64,000 nucleotides of DNA from JAKAVN01 sp963734845 (GCA_963734845.1 CAVTIS010000016.1:1-64000); one strand, 5' to 3'; positions 45,239 to 54,891 are shown, counted from the first letter of the stretch. Made by a program: numbers and translations. Notes: generated by a model not told the origin, from the letters alone.

Positions 45239-45799
45239 ATGGTTGCCCACCCTCTGCGGCAAGCGCTTCGCCTTGCGGTCCGGATGGCCGCTTTTGTCCT
45301 TTTGCTCTCGCTCGGGCCAGCTCTCACGGGGTGCAAGCAGGCGGGCGCAAACAAGGCCGCGGCCGTTCCCAAGAGCTGCCCCGACGGCGCCGAGCTCAAG
45401 GGCTCACCGCCGCCCGACGGAATGGAAATCTGGTGCGAAAAGGATATTGGCGGCGTGCCGGTCAAGGATGGTGCTTACGTCGTCTACAACCTGAGCGGCG
45501 CCAGGATGATCGAGGGCAATTACCACGACGGAAAACAGTCGGGCGAGTGGACGATGTGGCACGCCAACGGTCAGCGCGCCTCGGTCGACCACTATACCGA
45601 CGGCGTGCAGAACGGGATGCATACGAGCTGGTATTCCAACGGCTCCAAAGCGATCGAGGGCGAGTACCGCGACGGCAAACGCGAGGGCGCGTGGCATCGA
45701 TGGGACCCCAACGGGTTCAAGGAATGGACCGACCTTTACAAGAACGATGAAAAGATCTCGGGCGACATCAGCGACGGCCCCAAAACCAAAATTCCCTAG
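45239..45799 (+). CDS. MORN-variant repeat lipoprotein
   Basis: A 186-residue predicted lipoprotein. A signal peptide (hydrophobic AFVLLLSLGPA) ends at the lipobox LTGC. After a Cys-containing linker come about four repeats of roughly 23 residues with the pattern G-x-Y/W-x-x-W/Y-x-x-NG-x-x-x-x-x-G-x-Y-x-DG-K. These resemble the MORN-like repeats of the YwqK family. Such proteins are probably envelope-located; no specific function is established. The ATG at 45239 gives a proper signal peptide; an upstream in-frame ATG at 45185 would add a Cys-rich extension. Confidence 0.82.
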   Translation: MVAHPLRQALRLAVRMAAFVLLLSLGPALTGCKQAGANKAAAVPKSCPDGAELKGSPPPDGMEIWCEKDIGGVPVKDGAYVVYNLSGARMIEGNYHDGKQSGEWTMWHANGQRASVDHYTDGVQNGMHTSWYSNGSKAIEGEYRDGKREGAWHRWDPNGFKEWTDLYKNDEKISGDISDGPKTKIP

Positions 45800-45895
45800 A
45801 CCAGGATTTGCTTAAAGCAATCTTTTAGATCGGGTCTCTCAGCCGATGACGCGCACCTTCCCAGCGGCCTGGCGGTGAGCCGTGTCACCGCGCCA

Positions 45896-47479
45896 CTACT
45901 CCATCGCAGATTGCGACGCTTCGATCGCGGTGAACGGAATTTCCCCGGCCGCCAGCGCGATCGTGTAGTACGCCTCGGGCGCACCCCACACCAGCGCCGG
46001 CTCGGCGCGATTGCCGACACCGAGCGGATGCGCGAAAACCTGCTCGATGTTAGCGTTAATGCGGAGCGCGTTGGGCGCCAGCGGCGCGGCCAGCACGCCC
46101 TTGCGAATCAGGTAGGAATCGCCGCTCACCGTGCAAGTGAAATCGCCTGCGCGCTGTCCGTTTATCGGATAGGTGTACCAGACGCGGCCGACGTAGATGC
46201 CCTCGCCCACCGCGCGGATCAGATCGCGCTCACTCTCTCCGCCGCGCGCGCGCATTGTCAGGTTGGTAGCCGCAGATCCCGGATTGGCGTCGAAGCGGCG
46301 CACCGCGCTTTCGCCCAGACGATATCCGCTGTGGGGTGGAAAGCTCGTCTGCTCGGCGCCGAGCGGCCCGAGTTTCTCGGCGCGATGCTCGTCGGTCGCA
46401 AGCCGATGGCTGTCATAGAAATTCGACAGCAGACCGACCAGCCGCCCGTCCCGAATCATTATCGTGCGGCGCGCGGGCAGCCCCTCGCACGTCAGACCGC
46501 GATGAATCGCGCCGCGCGCCGCCGCCGGATCGTCGAGCAGGCTCAGCCTTTCGTCCATCACCTGCGCACCGAAACGGCCATGATAGGCCGTGCTGGCAGC
46601 GTGAAACGCGCCGGTTGAGAGCGAGGGAATCACCATGTAGTTGAGTATTTCCGCAACCGGCTGCGGACCAAACACCACGCGATACGTCCCACCCGACGGA
46701 CGTTTGCCGCCTCCCAACGCCAGCGCGCGCAACACCGCATCCCGGCCGGCCCGCGCCGCTGCCGCGCGCATCCCGCCAAGCGTCGCGCCGAGCGCCGACG
46801 CGGTGCCCTTGGCGCCGAGCGATTCGACCAGCGCCGTAACCGTGCAGGTAAAATGCGCGCCGGCCTCCGTCCGCAGGTCGTCGAAATTGGAACTCGCAAG
46901 CGCCATCCGATCGCGCATCAGCGAGACGTCGCCGCCCAGCACCAGCCCGGGACGATGATCGTGCGCCGTCGTCGGCAGTTTAGTGAAAGCCTCAAGGGCG
47001 CCCCCGACGATTCGCCACGCCGACTCAACTAATGGAGCATCCCCGGCGCGCATCAGGCCGCCCACCGCGGCGTCGGTCGCTCCGGGTCCAGGCTTGCTCG
47101 GCGTATGGTGTGGGATCTTTGGCAACCCGGGAAGGTGCGCCGTCCCGGGTAGCCCGGGAAAATGCGGATCCACCAGCGCCGCGCTGCGCGCGCGAGTGAG
47201 TGCTGCTCGGAGCGCCTCGAGGCTCAAATCTCCGGCCTCGGTCGCGACGCCGATCTCCCGCGCGTCGCGGCGCATCACGACTCTAAGCGTGAAGCCGTCG
47301 GCCACGTGAGACTTCAGTTCCTCGACGCCGCGCGAGGGGATGTCCGACGTGTACGCGAGACGCGCCACACGATGCTCGGCGGAGGCGCAATAGATTTCGA
47401 ACTCCGCCAGGTCGCGTTCGCGCGCCAGCATTGCACGCGCCTCGCGTACGAAGTTTTTCAGCTCCAGTGCGGCGCGCAT
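45896..47479 (-). CDS. TldE/PmbA family metalloprotease subunit
   Basis: The partner of TldD; the TldD/TldE heterodimer is a metallopeptidase known to trim peptide substrates such as microcin precursors. The 527-residue protein has the family's N-terminal region (LAEFEIYCASAEHRVARLAYTSD), a G-rich centre, the VFGPQPVAEIL segment and C-terminal TNLTMRARGG, GIYVGRVWYTYPINGQRAGDF and HPLGVGNR motifs. It lacks HExxH, as expected. The start at 47479 is nine bases after the TldD stop; the open frame upstream overlaps tldD. It is last in the zinc-uptake operon. Confidence 0.88.
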   Translation of the reverse strand: MRAALELKNFVREARAMLARERDLAEFEIYCASAEHRVARLAYTSDIPSRGVEELKSHVADGFTLRVVMRRDAREIGVATEAGDLSLEALRAALTRARSAALVDPHFPGLPGTAHLPGLPKIPHHTPSKPGPGATDAAVGGLMRAGDAPLVESAWRIVGGALEAFTKLPTTAHDHRPGLVLGGDVSLMRDRMALASSNFDDLRTEAGAHFTCTVTALVESLGAKGTASALGATLGGMRAAAARAGRDAVLRALALGGGKRPSGGTYRVVFGPQPVAEILNYMVIPSLSTGAFHAASTAYHGRFGAQVMDERLSLLDDPAAARGAIHRGLTCEGLPARRTIMIRDGRLVGLLSNFYDSHRLATDEHRAEKLGPLGAEQTSFPPHSGYRLGESAVRRFDANPGSAATNLTMRARGGESERDLIRAVGEGIYVGRVWYTYPINGQRAGDFTCTVSGDSYLIRKGVLAAPLAPNALRINANIEQVFAHPLGVGNRAEPALVWGAPEAYYTIALAAGEIPFTAIEASQSAME

Positions 47480-47487
47480 CGCAGCTT

Positions 47488-49074
47488 TTATCCTCCGCCG
47501 AGCCGCGCACGCGAGCGCATGGTCGGCCCGCCATTGGACATGCGCTTGACCTGCATAGGCTGTCCCTTCCCGCAGTTGGGAATCGCAATCAGCCGCAGAT
47601 CGTTGCCGACCGCGTCCACGTGCATGAAGAAATCCTTGGAGTCGGCGATGACGCTGCCTGCGCGGTAGAGCCGGCCCACTCGCCCGTGGTCGATTTCGTA
47701 AACCCGGCGCGCCGAGATACGGAAGTTCTCGCGCGATTCGGCGATCGACGGAACCGCGCTGCCGCAAACGTAGTAGCCATGCTCGACGTCGGCGATTATC
47801 TGTTGCGGGTCGCTCTCTCCGGGCATCAGAAAAGTGTTCGACATCCGAATGAGCGGGACGTAAAAGACCTCGCTCGCACGCGCCGAGCCATTGGGTTCGA
47901 CGCCGAGCACGGCAGCCGTGTCACGCGAGTTCAGGAAGCCGTGGAACACGCCCTTGTCGACGTGCGTTACGCGCCGCGCGCGCGTCCCCTCATGGTCGTA
48001 GAGGTAATGACCGTATCCGTCGAGGCTCGGATCGGAGCATGCGCTCATGAACGGCGAGCCGACCTGCCGACCGACCTCGTTGTCTTCGAGCGAGCGCAAA
48101 AACCAGCTCCGCCCCGCGTACGCCGCCTCCATCTTGAGCGCGCGGTCGGCCTCGCTCGGATGGCCGATGATTTCGTGCGAGATGAGCGCGTTGAAATGCG
48201 GGTCGGTGACCACGGTGACTTCGGCGTCGGGCGGTTTGAGCGCCGGCGCCGCGGCCAACTCGCGCGCCTCGCCCGCAAGCTCGAGCGCGAACGTGAGCAG
48301 ATCCGGATTCGGCATCAGCTCACCGTGCCATCCCTCGCAGAGGCACTCGAGGCCGCGCTGCTGTCCGATCGTGTCGTAGATCTCCTGATGACCGTCGCCG
48401 TTTTGCGCGACGATATAGCAGTCGCCCTGGGAAAACGCGAAGCCCTGGCTGATGAGCGTGCCGTCGCTCCCGATGAATAGCTCCTCGCGCACTTCGCTCA
48501 GCGCCGCTACCGCGTTGAACGCGATCTCCGGACCGAGCGCGGCGACGCGGGCCGAAGCATCGCGACATAGACGCCGCAACTCGCCTGGGTCGAGCGTGCG
48601 CGGATCGCGCTGATAGACGGCAGCGACCTCGTCACGCACCGCGGCGCGCGGCCCGGGCGGCGCGCTCGCGAGGCTCCGCGCAGGTCCCGAGTGTTTATTG
48701 AGGGCGCGGATTAGGGCGGCCTTCTCGCGCGCACTGAGCCGCGCACGTTCATAAGCTTCGGCCAGACCAGCGCGGATGGCCGCGAGCAGCCGCGCCGGCC
48801 GCAGCGCGAGGCGCCCAACTTCGACTCCGGTCTGGCCTGTACTGGAGGCGCCCGAGGGCTCGTCAACCCGCACGCTCACGCTGAAGCCGGCGCTCTCGCC
48901 TTCGTGAGCCGAGCGCGCCTCGCCGTCGGTCGCCGAGCTGGAACGCGAGAACATCGCCTCGAAGCGCAAATCGGCGCCGACCGCGCCGCGACGGCTGCGG
49001 ATGAAGGCGCGCAGCAGATCGGGGCCCTCCTTCTTGAGCAGCTCGGCCGCGCCAAACATGTCCGTGGATGTCAT
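47488..49074 (-). CDS. tldD: TldD family metalloprotease
   Basis: The catalytic subunit of the TldD/TldE peptidase. The zinc motif HEIIGH is followed by the downstream region PLIRMSNTFLMPG and the C-terminal GNDLRLIAIPNCGKGQPMQ that are characteristic of TldD. The chosen start at 49074 gives 528 residues. An upstream extension would overlap the znuB end and looks like frame noise. It is immediately downstream of the zinc ABC permease with a 13-base gap. Confidence 0.92.
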   Translation of the reverse strand: MTSTDMFGAAELLKKEGPDLLRAFIRSRRGAVGADLRFEAMFSRSSSATDGEARSAHEGESAGFSVSVRVDEPSGASSTGQTGVEVGRLALRPARLLAAIRAGLAEAYERARLSAREKAALIRALNKHSGPARSLASAPPGPRAAVRDEVAAVYQRDPRTLDPGELRRLCRDASARVAALGPEIAFNAVAALSEVREELFIGSDGTLISQGFAFSQGDCYIVAQNGDGHQEIYDTIGQQRGLECLCEGWHGELMPNPDLLTFALELAGEARELAAAPALKPPDAEVTVVTDPHFNALISHEIIGHPSEADRALKMEAAYAGRSWFLRSLEDNEVGRQVGSPFMSACSDPSLDGYGHYLYDHEGTRARRVTHVDKGVFHGFLNSRDTAAVLGVEPNGSARASEVFYVPLIRMSNTFLMPGESDPQQIIADVEHGYYVCGSAVPSIAESRENFRISARRVYEIDHGRVGRLYRAGSVIADSKDFFMHVDAVGNDLRLIAIPNCGKGQPMQVKRMSNGGPTMRSRARLGGG

Positions 49075-49087
49075 TTTGTAATGTTCA

Positions 49088-49891
49088 CTATGCCCGCCTG
49101 GTCGCCGCCCAAAGATAGCTGAGCCCGAAGACCACGGCGAGGATTCCGACGATCGTCGGCCCGGTCGGCAGGTCGAGCCAATAGGAGCCCGCGATACCGA
49201 CGACGGTCGCGACGACTCCGATAACGGTGGCAAGCACGAAGGCTGCGCGCAGACTTCCCACGACGCTTAGCGCCGCCGCGCCCGGCGCCACCAGCAAGGT
49301 GAACGCGAGCAGTGCGCCGACGCCGCGAATTGCGATCGCGACCGCGACGCCGAGGGCGACGTAAAAGAGCGTGTTCCACAGCTCGACCCTGATTCCAAGC
49401 GCGCGCGCCATGTCGGGATCGTAGGCCACGATCAAAAATTCCTTGGCCGCGAGGTACTGTATCGCCGCCACCGCGGCGAACGCGATCACCATCATCCAGA
49501 GCAGCGGCAGCGGCACGGTCAGGATATTGCCGAACAGCACGTTCAGGATGTCGCCCTCGCCGCGCGGCGACTTCGCGATCAACAGGACCGCCGCCGCCGA
49601 ACCTCCCGCGTAGAGCATCCCGATCAGCGCCTCCAGCGGCAGGCGTGGATTGTCGGCCGCGCGCGAAAAGCCGAGGAACGTCAGAATCGTGAGGATGAGC
49701 GCGACCGGGAACGGCTCGAGGTTGAACAGGATCGCCAGCGCCACACCGGCCGAGGAAATCTCGGCCACTGCCGCACCAACGAAAACTATCCGGCGCAGCA
49801 CCACGTAAACGCTTAGCGGAGCGAGCCCCAACGCCACCAGCACGCCAGCCAGCATCACGTTACGCATGAAGGGAACAATCAGCAGGTCCAT
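49088..49891 (-). CDS. znuB: Metal ABC transporter permease, ZnuB type
   Basis: A 267-residue inner-membrane protein with about eight hydrophobic helices, typical of the ABC-3 family that moves Zn or Mn. The N-terminus MDLLIVPFMRNVMLAGVLVA is typical. The gene overlaps the ATP-binding gene by one base. Together with the upstream binding protein and ATPase it makes a complete importer. Confidence 0.92.
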   Translation of the reverse strand: MDLLIVPFMRNVMLAGVLVALGLAPLSVYVVLRRIVFVGAAVAEISSAGVALAILFNLEPFPVALILTILTFLGFSRAADNPRLPLEALIGMLYAGGSAAAVLLIAKSPRGEGDILNVLFGNILTVPLPLLWMMVIAFAAVAAIQYLAAKEFLIVAYDPDMARALGIRVELWNTLFYVALGVAVAIAIRGVGALLAFTLLVAPGAAALSVVGSLRAAFVLATVIGVVATVVGIAGSYWLDLPTGPTIVGILAVVFGLSYLWAATRRA

Positions 49892-50607
49892 CAGATTTCT
49901 TCCGTGTAGGCCCGCGCCAGGCTCTCCGGCGCGAGCATCTCAGCCTTGGGCCCGATCAGCAGACTGCCGTCGCGCGTGATCAGCGCGACGCGGCGGGCGA
50001 AGTTCTGGATCGCGCTCAGCAGATGGGTAACGAACAGGATAGTGGTCGCGTTGGTATGCTGGAGGTCCATCAGCAACTCCATGATCGCGCGCTCGGCTTC
50101 GATATCCATCCCATTGGTCGGCTCGTCGAGCAGCAGCGCATCTGGTTCCCCAGCCAGCGCTCGCGCGATCAGCACGCGCTGCTGCTGGCCGCCCGAGAGC
50201 GAGCGATAGGGGCTGTGCGCGTGACGATCCATCCCGACCCGCGTAAGGCATCCAAGCGCGATCTCCACATCCGGGCGCCCGGCGCGGCGCATCGCCCCAA
50301 GCTTGCCGAAACGGCCCATCACCGCGACCTCCAGTGCCGAGAGCGGGAAATTCGGATCGAGGCGCTCGCGTTGCGGCACATAGCCGATACGCGGTGGACC
50401 GCCGTTTTGCGCGACCCACTCCAGCGTGCCCGCCAGAGGTTTTATCAGCCCGAGCATTGCGCGCAGCAGCGTCGTCTTGCCCGAGCCGTTGGGACCCATC
50501 ACGCCCAGAAAATCCCCGCGTTCGATTGTGAAGTCGAGGTTCCTCAGCACCGTGCGCCCGCCATATCCGAGTGCGACGCCGCGCGCGCGCAGCAGGTCAG
50601 CCGGCAT
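49891..50607 (-). CDS. znuC: Metal ABC transporter ATP-binding protein, ZnuC type
   Basis: The cytosolic ATPase of the importer. The 238-residue protein has Walker A GPNGSGKTT, signature LSGGQQQR, Walker B ALLLDEPTNGMD and a switch His in FVTHL. The ATG at 50607 overlaps the end of znuA by 11 bases, giving a normal length; the longer open frame covers znuA coding sequence. It belongs to the znuA-znuC-znuB unit. Confidence 0.94.
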   Translation of the reverse strand: MPADLLRARGVALGYGGRTVLRNLDFTIERGDFLGVMGPNGSGKTTLLRAMLGLIKPLAGTLEWVAQNGGPPRIGYVPQRERLDPNFPLSALEVAVMGRFGKLGAMRRAGRPDVEIALGCLTRVGMDRHAHSPYRSLSGGQQQRVLIARALAGEPDALLLDEPTNGMDIEAERAIMELLMDLQHTNATTILFVTHLLSAIQNFARRVALITRDGSLLIGPKAEMLAPESLARAYTEEI

Positions 50608-51568
50608 GACTTTGCTTTCCGAGCGCGGCCACGAACTGATCCACGATATAGTTGACCATCGAGATGTAGTCCTTCTGTTGGGGAACTCCACCGACGTCGA
50701 TCGGCAGATTGAGGTACGGCACTCCGACCTGCTCGGAGATGAGCTTGGCGATCGAAACGTCGTAGTAGGGCTCGGTCACGATCAGCCGGACCTTGTCGGC
50801 CTTGCAGAGCTGGATAACTTCTTCGACCCGGCGCGGCGAAGGCACGAAGCCGGGCTTGCTCTCGATCGTGGTTGGAGTTTCGAGCTTGAACGCGCGTGCA
50901 AAGTAGTCCCACGACTCATGGTAGGGCACGAACTTCGCGCCGGCATACGGCGCCATATCCGCACGCCACTTCGCCTCGGCCGCCGTGAGCTGCGAGTCGA
51001 ATGCGGCGAGGTTAGCGGCGAAATAATCCTTGTCGGCCGGATCGGTATAGGCGAGCGCGTTGAAAATGTTGCGCGCCATGATTCGGCCGCATTCGGGATC
51101 GAGCTGGTAGTGCGGATTGCCGTAGGGATGGATGTCGCCGAAGCTGTAGTCGACGTGGCCCTGCGGAACGTCGAGCAGCGGAATCTGGTAAGAGACCTGC
51201 GCCTTGACCAGGTTGGAATTGTTGGCCTGGTTGACCAGATCGCGCGCCCAATCCTCGAGTCCCAGACCGACCTGGATGAACAGCCGGGCCTGATGGATTT
51301 TGAACAGATCGCTCGGCCGCGGCGAATACAGGTCAGCGTTGAAGCCGGGCGGCACCAGGGCCGAGACTTCGACCTTGTCACCGCCGACCGCGGTGGTGAG
51401 AGAGGCAAGGTCGGTGGTCGTGGTGACGACCCGCAGCGTCTCCGCCCATGACGGCGTGGCGGCCGCGGCCGCGATCGCGATCGCGCCGATGAACATCGCG
51501 ATCGCACGCAACGCGGCCAGGCCTCGGGCGCCGATGTTGAATCGAAATATTGGCGATTTTCTTCGCAT
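50597..51568 (-). CDS. znuA: Zinc/manganese ABC transporter substrate-binding protein, ZnuA type
   Basis: A 323-residue periplasmic metal-binding protein of the cluster A-I family. The signal peptide ends near TPSWA|ETLRV. Metal-ligand regions are visible: HPYGNPHYQLDP (two His), FVPYHESWDYF (His) and the C-terminal EPYYD acid region. The His-rich loop seen in many ZnuA proteins is absent, and the HPYGNPHY type also fits Mn binders. Its start at 51568 lies eight bases after the outer-membrane protein stop; the frame upstream overlaps that gene. Confidence 0.9.
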   Translation of the reverse strand: MRRKSPIFRFNIGARGLAALRAIAMFIGAIAIAAAAATPSWAETLRVVTTTTDLASLTTAVGGDKVEVSALVPPGFNADLYSPRPSDLFKIHQARLFIQVGLGLEDWARDLVNQANNSNLVKAQVSYQIPLLDVPQGHVDYSFGDIHPYGNPHYQLDPECGRIMARNIFNALAYTDPADKDYFAANLAAFDSQLTAAEAKWRADMAPYAGAKFVPYHESWDYFARAFKLETPTTIESKPGFVPSPRRVEEVIQLCKADKVRLIVTEPYYDVSIAKLISEQVGVPYLNLPIDVGGVPQQKDYISMVNYIVDQFVAALGKQSHAG

Positions 51569-51575
51569 CGTCGAA

Positions 51576-53051
51576 TTACTCCAGTGGTTTGAGGTTGCCC
51601 AGGGCGAAGGTCGCCTGGAGATAGACGGCATCCGCCGCGCGCATCGGTCCGCTCGGCGTGCTGTGCGTGTATTGGAGGCGCAGCCGCGTATTGTCAGAGA
51701 CGAAGTAGGTGAAAATCGGTGACGCCTCGAACTGCGTCCCGCTCGGCACGTTGGGCACGTTCCATACGTCGAAAAGCGCCCCGACGTGGTAGCGTAGCCA
51801 GAAGTTGTAATCGAGCAGCGTGTAGGCGCCACTCTTGAGCCCATGGTCGCCAACGCCGGCGCGCTCGGCGAGTTCACCCTCCGCGCTCCAGGTCCAGATG
51901 TGCCGCTGGTCCTGCGCGTATTGAATCTGCAAAAACGGATCTTCGAGATAGCTCTGCCCGCCGCTGTTGGCGCCGGGTCCGCCGGCCATACTGACTCCGC
52001 CCAGGAGCGACCCCGAATCGAACAGCTCGCGCGAGTACATCAGGGTGCCGATGTACGCGAAGTCGAAGGTCTGGCCGTTGCGATGGTTGAAGGCGAAAGT
52101 GTTCTGCGGACTCACGACATTGAGGTCGGCCTTGAGATCGAGCTCCCAAGGGTTGGGCACGTAGGTGCTTAGATTGACGCCGGGCGTAACGAAGCCGTCG
52201 TTACCGATGTACTGCGCGAGAGCGTTCGGCCGGTTGACCATCGGGAGCTGAAAAGTATCGAGCTCGTTGATGAGGCCATAGACGGTGCGGTACTGGCCGA
52301 CGCGCAGATTTAGCCCATACGGCAGCTTGTTGAAGACCAGGAACGCTTCCTCGATGTTGAACGAGCCGTCGTTGGGCTTGTCGATCGAAATTTGCGCGTT
52401 GGTGTATGGGTCAATTGGTGAGAAGAAAATGAGCTGCGCGTCCCGCGCAGTGAACTGATCGGCGGCCGGGTTGTAACGCGGATCGCCGTGGTGCAGGTCA
52501 GCCTGGCGAAACAGGATGTCACCGACGCCGCCGATATCGGGAATGAACGTCTGCGGCACGCCCTGGATGCTCGGGATGATCACGCCCTGCCCTTGCGGCG
52601 CCGAGCTCATTGCGAAGCCGGGCGGCTTCGCCGTCGCGCCCGACATCGCACCCGGCATCAGCGACTTGATCGCGGCGCCGGGCGTGATACCGCCCGCGCC
52701 CGCGCTCTGCATCGTTTCGCCCGGCGGTGTTTCCGCGCCCAGCGCAACGCCGGCCGGCGTGATGCCCGGCGGCGCTCCCGAGGCGCCGCCGCTCGCGACT
52801 CCCTGACCTGACGCGCTGCCCGCCGCCGGCGCGGTGCTCGACGCCGGCGCGGCTCTGCCGACGCGCGCCGAGAGCGCGTCGAGCCGCTGCTGCATCAGGC
52901 CCATCTGCGCGCGCATCGCGCGCAGTTCGGCCTTAAGCTGGGTCACTTCGTTATCCTTGCCGGCGGGCGCATCGCTGTCGGCGGCCGTCGCCGCCGATGC
53001 CATCGCGACCGTCATCCACGAAACCAACGCAAGTGCGATACATGTACGCAT
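51576..53051 (-). CDS. Outer-membrane porin-like protein with N-terminal coiled coil
   Basis: A 491-residue exported protein. A signal peptide is cleaved near ASAATA. A coiled-coil stretch (VTQLKAELRAMRAQMGLMQQ) follows, then about 100 Gly/Pro/Ala-rich residues, then a beta-barrel with many aromatic-girdled strands. The coiled-coil-then-barrel plan recalls porins that bind the cell wall. It is encoded directly upstream of the zinc importer, eight bases before znuA, which suggests metal passage through the outer membrane. That role is inferred from context; I do not assign a family. Confidence 0.82.
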   Translation of the reverse strand: MRTCIALALVSWMTVAMASAATAADSDAPAGKDNEVTQLKAELRAMRAQMGLMQQRLDALSARVGRAAPASSTAPAAGSASGQGVASGGASGAPPGITPAGVALGAETPPGETMQSAGAGGITPGAAIKSLMPGAMSGATAKPPGFAMSSAPQGQGVIIPSIQGVPQTFIPDIGGVGDILFRQADLHHGDPRYNPAADQFTARDAQLIFFSPIDPYTNAQISIDKPNDGSFNIEEAFLVFNKLPYGLNLRVGQYRTVYGLINELDTFQLPMVNRPNALAQYIGNDGFVTPGVNLSTYVPNPWELDLKADLNVVSPQNTFAFNHRNGQTFDFAYIGTLMYSRELFDSGSLLGGVSMAGGPGANSGGQSYLEDPFLQIQYAQDQRHIWTWSAEGELAERAGVGDHGLKSGAYTLLDYNFWLRYHVGALFDVWNVPNVPSGTQFEASPIFTYFVSDNTRLRLQYTHSTPSGPMRAADAVYLQATFALGNLKPLE

Positions 53052-53188
53052 CGCCGAACGCTCCTCCCCTCTTGCGGGTGCACTGCCGTCCACCTCCGCT
53101 CGCGCGTCGTTGCGCGCGCTTCGGTTGGCGGATCGGGCGCGCGCGGCAAGCCGTGCGCTTCCACAAATCAGAAATCAGCGCGAGAGCT

Positions 53189-53494
53189 TCAGCGGGTGAT
53201 GGACGGCGGCGCGCGAGTCTGCGCGGGAGAGCGGCCGACTGCGAACGCGCGGTCGGGCGACGGCGCGAGAGTTGTGTTGAAGGCGGAGTGAGGTTCCATC
53301 GTCACCGGAGCGCTGGGTGCAGTTCCGGGAAAATGGAAAGCGAGCAGGCATAGCGCACACGGTCTGCTTTCGGCTGAAACCGTGGCGGCGAGATTCGGAT
53401 CCGCACCGTTCAGGCGCGGATGATAGTGCGCGGCCGCGACGGTTTGCGCGAACAACAACAGCGCCGCCGCGACCAGCGCAAGGCGTCGGCTCAT
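53189..53494 (-). CDS. Small secreted His/Cys protein, possibly DUF2946-like
   Basis: A 101-residue protein with a signal peptide (LALVAAALLLFAQTVAAA). The mature part begins with AHYHP and has a CALC motif, a layout like DUF2946-type proteins that pair a His cluster with a CxxC. Its place at the head of the zinc-uptake run, 137 bases before the porin-like gene, fits a periplasmic metal-related role, but no function is established. The C-terminal half is low-complexity Pro/Ala/Arg sequence. Confidence 0.65.
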   Translation of the reverse strand: MSRRLALVAAALLLFAQTVAAAHYHPRLNGADPNLAATVSAESRPCALCLLAFHFPGTAPSAPVTMEPHSAFNTTLAPSPDRAFAVGRSPAQTRAPPSITR

Positions 53495-53555
53495 CGACCG
53501 TTGTGTGACTGCGCTCGCATCGAAATCGTGCCGCCGAAGCGAAGGCCGCGCGGCC

Positions 53556-54755
53556 TTAGATTACGCCTTCCTGTTTTAGACGTTCGACCTCGGCGGTGTC
53601 GAAGCCAAGGTACTTAGCGAAGACTTCGTTATTATGCTCGCCGAGCAGCGGGGCGCTGGTGACCTCGACCGGCGAATCCTCGAGCTTCACCGGACATCCG
53701 GGCATCGTGAACTCGCCGCGCACCGGATGCTGCACGGTGACGATCATGCCGCGCTCGCGCAGGTGCGGGTCGTTGAGCAGTTCGACGCTGTCGAGCACTT
53801 TGCCGCACGGCACGTCAGCCTCACCGAGGATTTGCATCACTTCATGCTTGGTGTGTTTGGTGGTCCACGCGTTGATCGCGGCGGTCAGTTCTTCGACGTG
53901 GTGCAGGCGCGAGCGCCGATCCTTGAACCGTTCATCGACGGCCATCTCCGGCCGTCCGATCGCGTTGCACAGGTTGGTCCACATCTCCGGCGTCGTACAC
54001 AGGATATAGACGTAGTCATTGGCGCCGCCGGGGGCGCACGGATAAGTGTCGGCGGGGGCACCGGCGCCTATCCGGTTGCCCATCCGTGGGACCGGTTTAT
54101 TCGTGATGTACGTGCCCATCATTGGCACGCGGCAGAAATTCAGGATCGCGTCCTGCATCGAGAGTTCGACCTTCTGTCCCTTGCCGGTGCGCTCGCGCTG
54201 GATATACGCCGCCAGCAGGCCGATCGCGGCGTGCATTCCGGTGCCGGTGTCGCCGATCGTCGGGCCGGGCTTGAGCGGCGGAGTCTCCGGCGTCCCGGTC
54301 AGCGCCATCGCGCCGCCCGAGGCCTGCGCGATCATGTCGAAGCTTTTGTATTTGCTGTAGGGGCCGTATGTGCCGAAACCTTTGATGGTCAGGTAGATAA
54401 GGCGCGGGTTGATTTCATGCAGCCGCTCCCATCCGAAGCCCCAGCTCTCCAGCGTGCCGAGCGAGAAATTTTCCGACAGGATGTCGACTTTTTTCAGCAG
54501 CTCGATAAAAATTTTCTTGCCGCGCTCGTCCTTGAGGTTGAGTGTGATCGAGCGCTTGTTGGCGTTGAGCAGCATGAAGTAGTGCGAATCGATGCCGGCC
54601 TTCTCGGTCAACTGCCAGCGCCCCTGCTCGCCCTTGCCTGGGGCTTCGAGCTTGATTACGTCCGCGCCCAGCCATGCCAGCATTTCGGTGCATGAAGTGC
54701 CGGCCTCGAACTGCGTCAGATCGAGGACCTTTACGCCTGCCAACGCCTTTTCCAT
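53556..54755 (-). CDS. CaiB/BaiF family (class III) CoA-transferase
   Basis: A 399-residue CoA-transferase. The N-terminus LAGVKVLDLTQFEAGTSCTEMLAWLGADVIKLE and SFDMIAQASGGAMALTG are hallmarks. The catalytic Asp lies in TIGDTGTGMHAA, as in formyl-CoA transferase. The family moves CoA between carboxylic acids; the acids used here are unknown. A superfamily relative of oxalyl-CoA decarboxylase is encoded about 9 kb away, but they are not linked in an operon. The ATG at 54755 gives the normal N-terminus. Confidence 0.93.
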   Translation of the reverse strand: MEKALAGVKVLDLTQFEAGTSCTEMLAWLGADVIKLEAPGKGEQGRWQLTEKAGIDSHYFMLLNANKRSITLNLKDERGKKIFIELLKKVDILSENFSLGTLESWGFGWERLHEINPRLIYLTIKGFGTYGPYSKYKSFDMIAQASGGAMALTGTPETPPLKPGPTIGDTGTGMHAAIGLLAAYIQRERTGKGQKVELSMQDAILNFCRVPMMGTYITNKPVPRMGNRIGAGAPADTYPCAPGGANDYVYILCTTPEMWTNLCNAIGRPEMAVDERFKDRRSRLHHVEELTAAINAWTTKHTKHEVMQILGEADVPCGKVLDSVELLNDPHLRERGMIVTVQHPVRGEFTMPGCPVKLEDSPVEVTSAPLLGEHNNEVFAKYLGFDTAEVERLKQEGVI

Positions 54756-54891
54756 TGCCGCCCTCCTGCCCGAGTCTGCGCGGGGAGTCACTCATCCGTT
54801 GTAGCCCCTGCGGTCATCCCCGGCAAGCACGGGGGTGCGGCGCAGCCGTGCGTGCGCGGTCGCGGTCTGCTAAGAATTTGACGAGGTATCG

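Noticed and set aside
45808..45826. TTGCTTAAAGCAA followed by TCTTTT as a terminator for the MORN lipoprotein gene
   Set aside because: The stem would be five A/T-rich base pairs with a three-base loop, too weak to call.
53500..53560. Zur-type operator upstream of the zinc operon
   Set aside because: No AT-rich dyad matching known Zur boxes was found before 53494; the sequence there is GC-rich without symmetry.
43375..54755. ThDP enzyme and CaiB-type CoA-transferase as an oxalate degradation pair (oxc/frc)
   Set aside because: They are about 9 kb apart on opposite strands, and neither sequence is specific enough for an oxalate assignment.
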